Counted from the stretch's first letter, positions 53,103-62,054 are shown. The stretch is DNA of 64,000 nucleotides from Stutzerimonas stutzeri (GCF_024448985.1 NZ_JAMOII010000012.1:42696-106695); one strand, 5' to 3'. The notes: generated by a model from the sequence alone, not told the origin. A program made the numbers and translations.

Positions 53103-54275
53103 ATGAGAGCCCTACGCTGGCATGGCAAGCACGATATCCGCTGCGACAACCACGTCCCGGACCCTTCAATCGAGGACCCGCGCGATGCCATCATCAAGGT
53201 CAGCTCCTGCGCCATCTGCGGCTCGGACCTGCACCTCTACGACGGTTTCATGCCCGGCATGCAACACGGCGACATCATGGGTCACGAGTTCATGGGCGAG
53301 GTGATGGAAGTAGGCTCGGCCAACAAAAAGCTCAAGGTCGGCGACCGCGTGGTGGTGCCCTTCACCATTGTCTGCGGCGAATGCGACCAGTGCCGGCGCG
53401 GCAATTTCTCGGTGTGCGAGCGCACCAACCGCAACAAGGACGTGGCCGACAAGGTCTTCGGCCACACCACCGCCGGGCTCTACGGCTATACGCATCTCAC
53501 CGGCGGCTACGCTGGCGGGCAGGCTGAATTCGTCCGTGTCCCCTATGCCGACGTTGGCCCGGTGGTCGTCCCCGACGGCATGACCGACGAGCAGGTGCTG
53601 TTTCTCGGCGACATCCTGCCGACCGGCTGGCAGGCCGCGGCGCAATGCGACATCCAGCCCACCGACACCGTCGCTATCTGGGGCGCCGGGCCGGTCGGCC
53701 AGTTCGCCATCCGCAGCGCGGTGATGATGGGCGCCGAACAGGTGATCTGCATCGACAACGTGCCCGAGCGGCTGTCCATGGCTCGTGCTGGCGGCGCCAT
53801 CACCATCAATTTCGATGAAGAGAGCGTGCTCGAACGGCTCAAGGAACTGACCCGCGGCAAAGGCCCGGAAAAGTGCATCGATTCGGTCGGTATGGAGGCA
53901 CACGCGGCGCGCTCCATCGACTCCATGTACGACCGCGCCAAGCAGGCGCTGATGCTGGAATCGGATCGCCCGCACGTACTGCGCGAGATGATCTACGTCT
54001 GTCGTCCGGCCGGCATCATCTCCATCCCTGGCGTGTACGGCGGGTTGATCGACAAGATTCCGTTCGGCGCGGCGATGAACAAGGGCCTGACCTTCCGCAT
54101 GGGCCAGACCCACGTCAACCGCTGGACCGACGACCTGCTCAAGCGCATCCAGGAAGGGCAGATCGATCCGTCTTTCGTCATCACCCACAGCGTAAGCCTC
54201 GAGCAGGGTCCGGAGATGTACAAGACCTTCCGCGACAAGCACGACGGCTGCATCAAGGTCGTTCTTAAGCCCTGA
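53103..54275 (+). CDS. Zinc-dependent alcohol dehydrogenase (formaldehyde dehydrogenase-like)
   Basis: Medium-chain dehydrogenase of 390 residues. The catalytic zinc site has Cys in [15 protein letters not shown] and His-Glu in MGHEFMGE. The structural zinc motif is [15 protein letters not shown]. The NAD(P)-binding loop is [10 protein letters not shown] (about residues 198-207). Length and insertions resemble the glutathione-independent formaldehyde dehydrogenase-like subgroup, although its true substrate cannot be read. The ATG at 53103 has AGGAG upstream; the in-frame codon at 53028 is not supported. Confidence 0.9.
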   Translation: MRALRWHGKHDIRCDNHVPDPSIEDPRDAIIKVSSCAICGSDLHLYDGFMPGMQHGDIMGHEFMGEVMEVGSANKKLKVGDRVVVPFTIVCGECDQCRRGNFSVCERTNRNKDVADKVFGHTTAGLYGYTHLTGGYAGGQAEFVRVPYADVGPVVVPDGMTDEQVLFLGDILPTGWQAAAQCDIQPTDTVAIWGAGPVGQFAIRSAVMMGAEQVICIDNVPERLSMARAGGAITINFDEESVLERLKELTRGKGPEKCIDSVGMEAHAARSIDSMYDRAKQALMLESDRPHVLREMIYVCRPAGIISIPGVYGGLIDKIPFGAAMNKGLTFRMGQTHVNRWTDDLLKRIQEGQIDPSFVITHSVSLEQGPEMYKTFRDKHDGCIKVVLKP

Positions 54276-54285
54276 GGGCTTCGCT

Positions 54286-54309
54286 CCGCTTCCCTGAACA
54301 GGGAAGCGG
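54286..54309. terminator. Hairpin after the dehydrogenase gene
   Basis: CCGCTTCCCTG (54286-54296) and CAGGGAAGCGG (54299-54309) form a perfect eleven-base stem 11 bases after the stop. There is no T run, so it may only partly terminate before the following gene. Confidence 0.45.
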
Positions 54310-54343
54310 GCGGCTTCTCCACGCCCCGAGGAGGGACTGATTC

Positions 54344-54868
54344 ATGAGCGTTCCACATCGAGTAACCCGTACCAATCATTCGGCCCGCACGCTGGCCCGC
54401 GGCCTTGGCTGGTTCAGCATTGGCCTGGGCGTAGCGCAGCTGGTCATGCCGGGCAAACTGGCGCGTTTTCTTGGCGTGCCCGGCAATGAAGGGCTGATCC
54501 GCGCCTGCGGTGCCCGGGAAGTGGCCACAGGTCTCGGCCTGTTGCTGAGCGACGATCCCAAACCCTGGATTTATGCCCGCATCGGCGGTGATGTGTTGGA
54601 TCTGGCCGGGCTCAGCATGAGCATCGAGAAGGGCACCGAACAGGTCAACGCCGCGATTGCTGCGGGCGCCGTGGCCGGTGTGACGGCGCTGGACCTGTCG
54701 TGTGCCAAAGGGCTGGCTGCGGAAAGCGAGGAGGTCATTGAGTGGGATTACAGCGATCGCAGCGGTTTTTCCCAGCCGCCTGAAGCCATGCGTGGACGCG
54801 TCGAGGCGGAGTTTGCGGCCATGCGGGCTGAGCCTAATGGGTATAGTCCGTCGGCTATGTTGCATTGA
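54344..54868 (+). CDS. Small membrane protein, function unknown
   Basis: A 174-residue protein with about three or four hydrophobic segments between residues 18 and 125 (LARGLGWFSIGLGVAQLVMP, VATGLGLLL, VNAAIAAGAVAGVTALDL). An acidic C-terminal tail of about 45 residues follows. The central GAREVATG motif resembles a family often annotated as 'cyclase/dehydrase-associated' or DUF4267-like membrane proteins. A good ribosome binding site (GAGGAGGGA) precedes the ATG. It follows the zinc dehydrogenase by 68 bases and may be co-transcribed. Confidence 0.75.
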   Translation: MSVPHRVTRTNHSARTLARGLGWFSIGLGVAQLVMPGKLARFLGVPGNEGLIRACGAREVATGLGLLLSDDPKPWIYARIGGDVLDLAGLSMSIEKGTEQVNAAIAAGAVAGVTALDLSCAKGLAAESEEVIEWDYSDRSGFSQPPEAMRGRVEAEFAAMRAEPNGYSPSAMLH

Positions 54869-55922
54869 GGTTTATGTAGGGCGTCACCGGTGTGGGGACA
54901 TTCTGGCTGGGCTCGATAGTTGGGTTTCAAGCCGGTTATCGAGTCGCTTGATGGCGCGGTTTCGCCCTGCTGGGCGACTCACTTTTTTCAAACGCGAAAA
55001 AAGTAAGCAAAAACGCTTGCCCCTGCATCCAGGTCTCGCTGCGCTCGACTTCCCTTCATTCCATCGCTGCTCCGAGGGTCGCCGCGCAAGGGCCATCCAT
55101 GGCCCTTCACGGCTCTCGCGGCATCCATGCCGCTCGCCCCTCTACGCAGCGACTCCATTCGGCCTTCTGACGGGGCGTTCGGTGTCGTCTGATGGTTCGG
55201 CTGTTGGTAAACGATAGGCGCTCTAGACGATGCTCTGGGGACCGAACTAGAAAGCCCCTGACGAAGGAACGTACCTGTCTGCGGCCTCCTACCTTTCGTG
55301 ACTCGCTCGGCATCACCCCTGTGCAGCGTCTACGCTCGGTCTCCTGAAAGGGGGCAGAAGTCCGAGTCGCCTGCTGGTCTCTTTTGCTCTTTTGCTCTTT
55401 TGCTCTTTTGCTCTTTTGCTCTTTTGCTCTTGGTTTTGGATTTTTTTGCGCGAACTATCAGGCGACGCAGAACGCCCCATCAGAAGGGTGAGCGGAATCG
55501 TTGCGCAGAGGGGCGAGCCGCATGGATGCGGCGAGAGCCGTAATGGGTCGGGGCCGCCATCGGTATGGATGGCCCTTGTACGGCGACCCTCGGAGCGGCG
55601 AGGGAGTGAACGAACCCCGGCGCAGCCGGGGCCGGATGCAGGGGCAAGACCTTTTGGTTCCTTTTGGCGGGGCCGGCCATCCGGGCAATTGCCAAAAGGG
55701 ACTCGCCCAGCAGGGCGAAACCACGCTACCAAACAACTCAATAACCGGTTTGAAACCAAAACTTCCAAACTAGCAGCACCCCCGGACTTGCCAGTTCGTC
55801 ATCCGCCATCGCTCACGACAACCGCGAAGCCCCCATTTTTTGCTAAGGTCTTCCGCCGGATCGTTCCGGCCAACACGCCCCGCGCCGCCACCTACTGCCG
55901 GCCAGCCTGCCGATGAGAAACC
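54869..55922. repeat. 1-kb non-coding region with large inverted repeats
   Basis: No believable gene. Two copies of a roughly 280-310 base element lie in opposite orientation: left arm about 54922-55202, right arm about 55449-55757. They share blocks such as GGTTTCGCCCTGCTGGGCGA, CTTGCCCCTGCATCC, GCTCCGAGGGTCGCCG, AAGGGCCATCCAT, GGCTCTCGC and GGGGCGTTC, with about 75-85 % identity by eye. Between them is a spacer of about 245 bases with an octamer tandem repeat. After the right arm the region runs to the AEC transporter start and should hold its promoter. Confidence 0.8.
55381..55428 (+). repeat. Octanucleotide microsatellite CTTTTGCT x6
   Basis: Six perfect tandem copies of CTTTTGCT (48 bases), followed by a partial copy CTT. 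It lies in the spacer between the two large inverted repeats. It is pyrimidine-only on this strand apart from one G per unit, and no gene crosses it convincingly. Confidence 0.95.
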
Positions 55923-56855
55923 ATGTCCGCCGTCGTCAATGTCGTCCTGCCGGTTTTCGCACTGATCTTCCTTGGCTATCTCTGCCGCCGTACCGGCCGT
56001 ATGGGGCCGAGCGGTGCGTCCGAGCTGAATCGCTTCGTCGTCTGGCTGGGGCTGCCCGCGCTGTTGTTCAGCGTGATCGCCACCTCGACCTGGGAGCAGC
56101 TATGGCAGCCCGGTTTCATCGTCGCCTTCACGGTGGGTTGCCTTGGCGTGTTCGCTTTCACCCTGGGTTATCGGTTGCTGCAGAAGCAGCCGCTGGTCGA
56201 TGCCAGCCTCGATGCACTGGGCGCGTCCTACGCCAACACCGGCTACATCGGTATTCCGCTGTGCATGCTGGTACTTGGCGACGAAGCGCTGCAGCCGGCA
56301 ATGGTGGCGTCGATCATCGTAGTCTGCGTGCTGTTCGCCATCGCCCTGGCTTGCGTGGAAACCGGTTTTCATGCCGGACAGGGCTTCATTCGAACGCTGG
56401 GCAAGGTCAGCGGCGCGCTGCTGCGCAACCCGCTGGTGGTGGCGCCGCTGCTGGGTGGCGTCTGGGCCGCGAGCGGGCTAGTGTTGCCGGTGCCGCTGGC
56501 GACGCTGCTGAAATTGCTCGGCGCGGCGGCGGCGCCCTGCGCGCTGGTGTCGTTGGGACTGTTTCTTGCCCAGCCGCAGCCTGGCGGCACGGCCACCGGC
56601 GTCTGGCCACTGGTGACGCTGAAGCTGGTGGTGCAGCCGCTGATCACCTGGTATCTGGCATTCGAGGTGTTCGAGCTGCCGGCGCTGTGGGCCTATTCGG
56701 CGTTGCTGCTGAGTGCGCTGCCCACCGGCACCGGCCCCTACATGCTCGCCGAATTCTATGGCCGCGAGGCGTCACGGGTGTCGCGGGTGGTGTTGTATTC
56801 GACGCTCGGCTCGCTGATCACCTTGTCGGTGTGCCTGGTGCTGCTGCCGGTCTGA
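55923..56855 (+). CDS. AEC family transporter
   Basis: Auxin efflux carrier/BASS-related membrane transporter, 310 residues and about ten membrane helices. It has the family start VVNVVLPVFALIFLGYLCRR, the discontinuous-helix Asn-rich motif ANTGYIGIPLCML in the first half and LLLSALPTGTGPYMLAEFYG in the second. Bacterial members move organic acids or amino acids such as malate; the substrate here is unknown. It converges on the methyltransferase gene. Confidence 0.9.
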   Translation: MSAVVNVVLPVFALIFLGYLCRRTGRMGPSGASELNRFVVWLGLPALLFSVIATSTWEQLWQPGFIVAFTVGCLGVFAFTLGYRLLQKQPLVDASLDALGASYANTGYIGIPLCMLVLGDEALQPAMVASIIVVCVLFAIALACVETGFHAGQGFIRTLGKVSGALLRNPLVVAPLLGGVWAASGLVLPVPLATLLKLLGAAAAPCALVSLGLFLAQPQPGGTATGVWPLVTLKLVVQPLITWYLAFEVFELPALWAYSALLLSALPTGTGPYMLAEFYGREASRVSRVVLYSTLGSLITLSVCLVLLPV

Positions 56856-56914
56856 GCCGAGCCTCTGCGATTGATAGGTGCAACCCATCAATCCATGCTC
56901 AAGCGTCGCGTCGA

Positions 56915-57862
56915 TTACTCAGCCGGCCGGGTCACTTCCAGCACCACGGCGGCGATCCGGTCGCATTCGGTATAGGCGCCGTCGAGCAATTCTTCGCCGA
57001 ACACGTCCGGGTCGACTTCGCGGTAGCGCCATTGCAGGCCGCGACCTTCGAGGCGCTGACTAACTTCCATCAGGAAAGGGTCCTGATTGCCGATCATCGC
57101 CACGCCGGTATAGAGCAGCAGCGTGCCGCACGGGGCCAGCCGCTCCAGCGCGCTGTCGAAGATCGCCAGCGACAACCCGGCGCCCAGCGGGCCGCCGCCG
57201 TGGCGATAGGCGCGCTCGCCGGGGTCGACCAGGTAGGGTGGGTTGGCCAGGATCAGATCGAATTCGCCGTCGACATCCCTGAGCAGATCGCTGTGCTGGG
57301 CTCGCAGGTTGTCGGCACCGGCCAGCGCTGCGTTGATGCGGGTCAGGCGCAGCGCGGACGAATTGATGTCCACCGCCAGCACTTCGGCCTGTGGCCGAGC
57401 CAATGCGGTGAGCACAGCGCCGGCACCGGAGCCGCAACCGATATCCACCGCGCGCCGGATGTTGCCCGGGTGATCGTTCAGGTGCGCCTGGATGGCATTG
57501 GCGAAACGGTAGGTGTCCGGCCCGAAAAACACCGCGTCCGGCGCATCGGTGGGGTAGGCCGAATGCACGAACAGCTGACCATCCAGGCTCGACAGTCGGA
57601 CCCGGCTGCGCCAGCGCGAATCGCAGGGCGCCAGCACGCCCGCCTGGTCCATCAGGCTGAACAGCGCCGGTAGCAGCAGCTCATGTTGGAACGGTCGACT
57701 CCAGCCAAAAACGCCGGCGAGGTCCTTGGCCAGTACGTTTTCGACTCGCTGGTTGACCCGTTCGTGGGTAAGCGGAGTGGGGGTGATGAAGTGATAGCCG
57801 CGCTCGCGCAGCGCCTGAGCCAAGTGCAGCAATGCACGGTCCTGGGCATTTTCCAGCGTCAT
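56915..57862 (-). CDS. Class I SAM-dependent methyltransferase (NPPY type)
   Basis: A 315-residue protein. After an N-terminal domain of about 130 residues is a Rossmann methyltransferase: the SAM loop is AVDIGCGSGAGAVL (about 138-151), the acidic residue is in VLAVDINSSAL, and the catalytic NPPY is in LILANPPYLVDPGE (about 200-213). NPPY marks N- or Gln-methylating enzymes of the HemK/PrmC and RsmC kind, but the N-terminal domain is not PrmC-like and the target is unknown. It lies 36 bases downstream of the diiron protein gene on the same strand, so the two probably form an operon. Confidence 0.85.
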   Translation of the reverse strand: MTLENAQDRALLHLAQALRERGYHFITPTPLTHERVNQRVENVLAKDLAGVFGWSRPFQHELLLPALFSLMDQAGVLAPCDSRWRSRVRLSSLDGQLFVHSAYPTDAPDAVFFGPDTYRFANAIQAHLNDHPGNIRRAVDIGCGSGAGAVLTALARPQAEVLAVDINSSALRLTRINAALAGADNLRAQHSDLLRDVDGEFDLILANPPYLVDPGERAYRHGGGPLGAGLSLAIFDSALERLAPCGTLLLYTGVAMIGNQDPFLMEVSQRLEGRGLQWRYREVDPDVFGEELLDGAYTECDRIAAVVLEVTRPAE

Positions 57863-57898
57863 GGGCTTCCCTGGCGAATTCGCCTCAGTTGAACGGTT

Positions 57899-59350
57899 TC
57901 AGTTGAACAGTCCGGTGAAAATCCGAGTGGCCAGCAGGCCGGCGGCGCTGTGGTGGCGCGCGGGCGATAACAAGGGCAACAGGTGACGCATGCGTGCATC
58001 GCGATTGGGCAGTTGCGCCAATTGCTGTTCCAGCAGTTGCGTTTCCTGGTCGAAGTCGCTGACCGTCTTGCTCCGCTCCTGCACCAGTGCAGGCTTGGTC
58101 GGACGTTCGTGAGCCGCCTGTCGACGACCGCTGAACTGGCTCTGGCGCTGCGCCAACGCGGGGTGCGGCCTGCCGCGGGACGATGGTTGCTCGGCCAGCC
58201 AGTCGCCGGCGATCCAGTCGTGAATCAGCTGCTGCTCATGGGCACTGAACACACCGAACATCGGTCCCTGTTCGCCCGCCATCAGCTGCCAGAAGCGGCT
58301 GTGCTGCGGATCTTCGTGACGCTTGATCCAGCCACGGCGCTGCAAGGTGTCGAGAAACTGCGGAATCTGCTCCGGCTCGGCCAGCCATTGGTTCACCGTG
58401 CGACCATCGAAGCGGCAATAGTCCGAATGCACGAACTGCCCGACGCCGGCCTTTTTCTCAAGCACGCGCAGTACTTCCTGCTCGGCATCGAAACCGCCAA
58501 TCACCGACAGTGTGCTGGCGCCCAGGTCGTTGAGGCGATAGCCGTTGACGACCCGACGATAGAACGCCTCGCTGTCACCGATCTGTGGCCAAGCCGCCAG
58601 CAAGCCCTGTATGGCCTTCTTCGCATGTCCGTTGTCGGCGTTGTCGACGGTGACATGCAGAGTGAAATAGTAGGGGTCGATGCCCAACTCGGTGAGCTCG
58701 TACGAGCTGATCAACAGATGCAGCGGCAACTGTTCGTAACCGAGATTGAAGCCGATCACCTCGGGCAGGAAATGCTCGGCGTGTTCGGCCAGCGCCAGCT
58801 GAATCGCGCCCTGGACGAAGTTCTCGTCATCCAGGTTCTGCCAGTCGTCGCAGCCCTGGCTGGCGAGCAGCTTGCGATAGAGCACGACGTGATTCTTTTC
58901 CGGCTGGCCTTCGCCGAGTTCTTCGAGATAGGTCTGGATCAGCGCTGTGAAGCGCGCATCGTCCCAGCGCTGCAACAAGCCATAGAGCCAGGCGCCGTCG
59001 ACCAGTTTGGTCGGCGCCACGCCTTGCAGAAAATGCAGCGCATGGGCCTTGCTGGAGAAATAGCGGCGCGGTGCCCCGGCGCGGCGCGCATCGAGATAGC
59101 TTTGATATTGGCCGCCGACGCTGGCGGTATGCGCTTCGAGCCATTCGCCGAGCCCTGCCGGGTCCGGCGGTAGATCGCAGGGCAGTGCCGCCGCGCTCTC
59201 CAACTGGGCGTTGAGATATTGAGCGGCGTCGGCACGCACGCTCTCGCTGGCCGGCGCATCGAGCAGCGCGAAATAGAGCGCTCGGGACGGCGCTGCGATC
59301 TCGGGTGCAACAGGAGCGGCATCCATGGGTAGGCTTCGAGTCAGTTGCAT
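57899..59350 (-). CDS. Heme-oxygenase-like diiron protein (iron-containing redox enzyme family)
   Basis: A 483-residue protein whose middle (about residues 100-260) is a heme-oxygenase-like domain (Haem_oxygenas_2/HDO type). Candidate iron ligands are Glu144 in YLEELGEG, His154 in KNHVVLY, Glu206 in NLGYEQLP, and His232, Asp236 and His242 in LHVTVDNADNGH. Members of this superfamily cleave or oxidise amino acid, fatty acid or folate-related substrates. A C-terminal region of about 200 residues has no family I recognise (MFGVFSAHEQQLIHDW is a conserved-looking block), and the last 90 residues are low-complexity. Start chosen at the ATG 59350; ATG 59326 and TTG 59368 are alternatives. Confidence 0.82.
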   Translation of the reverse strand: MQLTRSLPMDAAPVAPEIAAPSRALYFALLDAPASESVRADAAQYLNAQLESAAALPCDLPPDPAGLGEWLEAHTASVGGQYQSYLDARRAGAPRRYFSSKAHALHFLQGVAPTKLVDGAWLYGLLQRWDDARFTALIQTYLEELGEGQPEKNHVVLYRKLLASQGCDDWQNLDDENFVQGAIQLALAEHAEHFLPEVIGFNLGYEQLPLHLLISSYELTELGIDPYYFTLHVTVDNADNGHAKKAIQGLLAAWPQIGDSEAFYRRVVNGYRLNDLGASTLSVIGGFDAEQEVLRVLEKKAGVGQFVHSDYCRFDGRTVNQWLAEPEQIPQFLDTLQRRGWIKRHEDPQHSRFWQLMAGEQGPMFGVFSAHEQQLIHDWIAGDWLAEQPSSRGRPHPALAQRQSQFSGRRQAAHERPTKPALVQERSKTVSDFDQETQLLEQQLAQLPNRDARMRHLLPLLSPARHHSAAGLLATRIFTGLFN

Positions 59351-59490
59351 AAGCTCACACAGCGGCAAAGGGGAAGACCCCCGATGCTGTTTTGGCCTTT
59401 ACCCAACCGGATAAGTTCAGCGCACCCGTCGAGTGGCCGGTCATCCCGCAAGGCGAGTCTTCATGCAACTTCCGAGACGCGTCGTCTTCC

Positions 59491-59503
59491 TACCTATTAG
59501 GTA
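59491..59503. promoter_or_regulatory. Palindrome upstream of the small hydrophilic protein
   Basis: TACCTA-T-TAGGTA is a perfect 6+1+6 inverted repeat 38 bases before the ATG at 59542, in the promoter area shared with the divergent diiron protein gene. It could be an operator; no regulator can be named. Confidence 0.4.
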
Positions 59504-59541
59504 CACAGATGTTTTCCAGCGAAACCAGACGGAGGTCCCCC

Positions 59542-59760
59542 ATGAACCCATCCGAACGCGGTAAGGAAAATCTTGACGTCATCAACGACCGTGACGACCA
59601 GCGCGTCGACCGAGCCGGTGGTAAAACCAATGGCGAAGCCGCCGGCGGCGACCGCAGCGACGTGCCCGGCGGCGCTTACAACGTGCCGCCGAACATGGCC
59701 GACGAAGTCAGCGAAGACGACGCCATGCAACACCGCAAACAGCAGAAGCCGGAGCGTTAG
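59542..59760 (+). CDS. Small hydrophilic protein, function unknown
   Basis: A 72-residue very polar protein rich in Asp, Arg, Gly and Asn (MNPSERGKENLDVINDRDD..., AYNVPPNMADEVSEDDAM). No hydrophobic core is visible, so it may be disordered. The ribosome binding site GGAGG lies six bases upstream, which together with the clean stop makes it a believable gene. Such proteins are common in pseudomonads and often stress-induced; that is inference. Confidence 0.75.
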   Translation: MNPSERGKENLDVINDRDDQRVDRAGGKTNGEAAGGDRSDVPGGAYNVPPNMADEVSEDDAMQHRKQQKPER

Positions 59761-59828
59761 CGGCCCGCGCCGTGAACTTAGGTCGCCGGGACAAATAGTC
59801 CCGTCGTCTGATGGCCGATTTTCTGCGC

Positions 59829-61034
59829 TCAAAGGCCGGTGCGGTCGATGAATTTCACATCCGACGGTCGACTTATCGGTAGCGTCTGCACCGTGTCACC
59901 GAGCAGCCCGCTGTCCGGGTCGCGCTGTAGCACCACCAACTGATCGCTCTTCTGATTGGCGATGAGCATGAAGCGCCCGCTCGGGTCGATGGTGAATTCG
60001 CGCGGCTCCTGCCCCTCGCTGGCGCGCTGTTGAATCTCGCGCAGGCTGCCGGTTTCCTCGATGGCATAGACCATGATGCGGTTCGCCTCGGCGCGGTCGC
60101 TGACGTAGAGGAAGCGGCCATCCGGCGATGGATGGATGGCGCCGGGCGAATGCCCGTCGACCTTGCCGTTCTCGGCCAGATCGACCAGCTGACGCTGTAC
60201 CAGGCTGCCGTCGACATGATCGAAACGTGCGACCTGCGCGCTCAACTCCAGCGTCGCGTAAGCCTGGCTGCCGTCCGGGCTGAATACCAGATGGCGCGGA
60301 CCGCTGCCGTCGGGCAGCTGGATGAAGGGCGGTTCTGCGGGTGATAGCGGGCGCTCGGCACTGGCCGGATCGTAGCGATAGACGAAGATCTTGTCGGCAC
60401 CCAGATCACTGACGAACAACCGCTTGCCGTTCGGCGACATCACCGCCGAATGCACATGCGCGGACTTCTGGCGTTGCGGATGCTGCTCGCTGGCCTTATG
60501 CGTGGCGAGCTGGGTCACCGGCGACAGGGTGCCGTCCTCTGCCGTGGGGATTACCGCCAGGCTGCCGCCGGGATTGGGCGCCGAGCCATAGTTGGAGACG
60601 AATAGATAGCGTCCGTCACGGCTCTGGCTCAGATGTGTGGGCTCATCGCCCAACGTGATTTGCTGGGCCAACGGCGACAGTTGCCCGCTGGCTGGCGCCA
60701 TGGTGAATGCGCTCACCCGACCGACCGGATCGGGATGGCTCGGGCCATTCTCGTTTGCCGCGTAGAGCCGGTTGCGGTTCAGGTCCAGCGTCAGCCAGGA
60801 CGGGTTGTGGGTGCGCACCACCTGCAAGGGCTGGGGCTCGAGATAGCCGCGCTCGGCATCGAACTGCATGCGGTAGATCCCTTCGCTACCACCCTCGCTG
60901 GTGTAGCTGCCGATCAGTAATTGGTACATGGGTGCTGCTACTCCCGAAGTGCTGAATGCCAGAAAAGCCATGGCGAGGCCGAGGCGACGATGGTGCACCA
61001 AATGAAATAGCAGACCGCGCAGTGGACCGGCCAT
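59829..61034 (-). CDS. Lactonase family beta-propeller protein (6-phosphogluconolactonase-like)
   Basis: A 401-residue protein with a signal peptide (...FSTSGVAA before PMYQLLIGSYT) and a seven-bladed propeller of the Pgl/3-carboxymuconate cyclase superfamily. Repeated SPDGR-type turns are visible (SRDGRYLFVSNYG, SPNGKRLFVSDLG, SPDGRFLYVSDRA). The export signal argues against a cytosolic pentose-phosphate role; a periplasmic sugar lactonase is more likely. The ATG at 61034 has AGGAG six bases upstream; the in-frame extension to 61229 overlaps the next divergent gene. Confidence 0.87.
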   Translation of the reverse strand: MAGPLRGLLFHLVHHRRLGLAMAFLAFSTSGVAAPMYQLLIGSYTSEGGSEGIYRMQFDAERGYLEPQPLQVVRTHNPSWLTLDLNRNRLYAANENGPSHPDPVGRVSAFTMAPASGQLSPLAQQITLGDEPTHLSQSRDGRYLFVSNYGSAPNPGGSLAVIPTAEDGTLSPVTQLATHKASEQHPQRQKSAHVHSAVMSPNGKRLFVSDLGADKIFVYRYDPASAERPLSPAEPPFIQLPDGSGPRHLVFSPDGSQAYATLELSAQVARFDHVDGSLVQRQLVDLAENGKVDGHSPGAIHPSPDGRFLYVSDRAEANRIMVYAIEETGSLREIQQRASEGQEPREFTIDPSGRFMLIANQKSDQLVVLQRDPDSGLLGDTVQTLPISRPSDVKFIDRTGL

Positions 61035-61171
61035 GCCTCGCTCCTGTCTCGCTGAGTGTTTGTGATCCTGGACTGGCTTTGAGCGCCGTAGAGGAAAAAG
61101 ATTTGCCGGCGCTGTCGATTTTTCCTGTTCCACCTCGACTATGAGGTAACAGCACACGTCGAGGTGTCGCA

Positions 61172-61528
61172 ATGCGCTATCTGTGCCTGGTTTATCTGGA
61201 TGAGCAGGTTCTGGCCAGCCTGTCGCCAAGTGCGCAGGCGGCGATGGATGACGAGTGCCGCGACTATCGCGAACGTCTTCAGCGCAGCGGCCAACTGATC
61301 ATCGCCGAAGCGCTCCAGCCGGTCCTCAGCACCACGACGCTACGCCTGCGGGGCGGCACCCTCAGCCTGCACGACGGGCCGGTGGTCGACAGTCGTGAGC
61401 AGCCCGCGGCGTTCTATCTGTTCGAGGCAAGCGACCTCAACGACGTGATCCGGCTGGCATCGCGCATTCCACCGGGGCGGCTGGGCTGCATCGAGGTCCG
61501 AGCCCTGCATCCAAGGGCGCCACCCTGA
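61172..61528 (+). CDS. YCII-related protein, degenerate DGPF motif
   Basis: A 118-residue ferredoxin-like protein of the YCII/DGPF family. It starts MRYLCLVYLDEQ, and the diagnostic motif is DGPV rather than DGPF (SLHDGPVVDSREQ). It is closely similar in layout to the second YCII gene at 62116 and is first in the operon leading to an ECF42-type sigma factor. These proteins are thought to take part in stress responses with the sigma factor; the biochemical role is unknown. Confidence 0.87.
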   Translation: MRYLCLVYLDEQVLASLSPSAQAAMDDECRDYRERLQRSGQLIIAEALQPVLSTTTLRLRGGTLSLHDGPVVDSREQPAAFYLFEASDLNDVIRLASRIPPGRLGCIEVRALHPRAPP

Positions 61529-61589
61529 TTGCCGGTGCCGCCAACGACCTCAGCCATCCCAAGAGGCTACCAATCAAGAGGCTACTCGC

Positions 61590-62054
61590 ATGAACAACGC
61601 AACTGAAAACCAGACCGACGAAGCCCGTATCCGCGAACTCACCAACGAGTGGGAGCGTGCGATCGGGGCCAAGGACCTCGATCGCATCATGTCCCAGTAC
61701 GCCGCCGACGTACTGGCCTTCGATGCGGTGGGCCCGCTGCAATTCAAGGGCGCCGAGGCGTACCGCCAGCACTGGCAGAACTGCTTCGAATTCTGTCAGG
61801 GCGAAGGCTTTTTCGAGATCAGCGAGCTGGACGTCCACGCCAGCGCAGACCTGGCCTATAGTCATTTCCTGAGCCATTGCGGCGGCACCAACGAGAAGGG
61901 CGAAATGCAGACCGGCTGGATGCGCGGCAGCCGCTGCTGGCGTCGGCAGGGCGGCGATTGGAAGGTCGTCCATGAGCACTTCTCGATGCCGTTCGACATG
62001 GCCAGCGGGGAGATCGATTTCGGCATCGAGCCCCAGGCCAGCGCGGCCGGCTGA
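61590..62054 (+). CDS. SnoaL-like / NTF2-fold protein (DUF4440-type)
   Basis: A 154-residue protein of the SnoaL/ketosteroid isomerase-like fold (IRELTNEWERAIGAKDLDRI, then WKVVHEHFSMPFD). This group includes small enzymes and ligand-binding proteins; no catalytic set can be assigned. Located between the two YCII genes on the same strand. Confidence 0.87.
   Translation: MNNATENQTDEARIRELTNEWERAIGAKDLDRIMSQYAADVLAFDAVGPLQFKGAEAYRQHWQNCFEFCQGEGFFEISELDVHASADLAYSHFLSHCGGTNEKGEMQTGWMRGSRCWRRQGGDWKVVHEHFSMPFDMASGEIDFGIEPQASAAG

Noticed and set aside
55298-55768. Frames across the octamer repeat (plus strand FCSFALLL repeat, minus strand EQKSKRAK repeat)
   Set aside because: They simply translate the microsatellite and the inverted repeats, have no ribosome binding site and no similarity to anything; an 8-base repeat would also break the frame on slippage.
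55913-57673. 586-residue plus-strand frame across the AEC transporter and methyltransferase genes
   Set aside because: It runs out of frame through one well-supported gene and antisense through another; Arg/Ala/Gly-rich with no domain.
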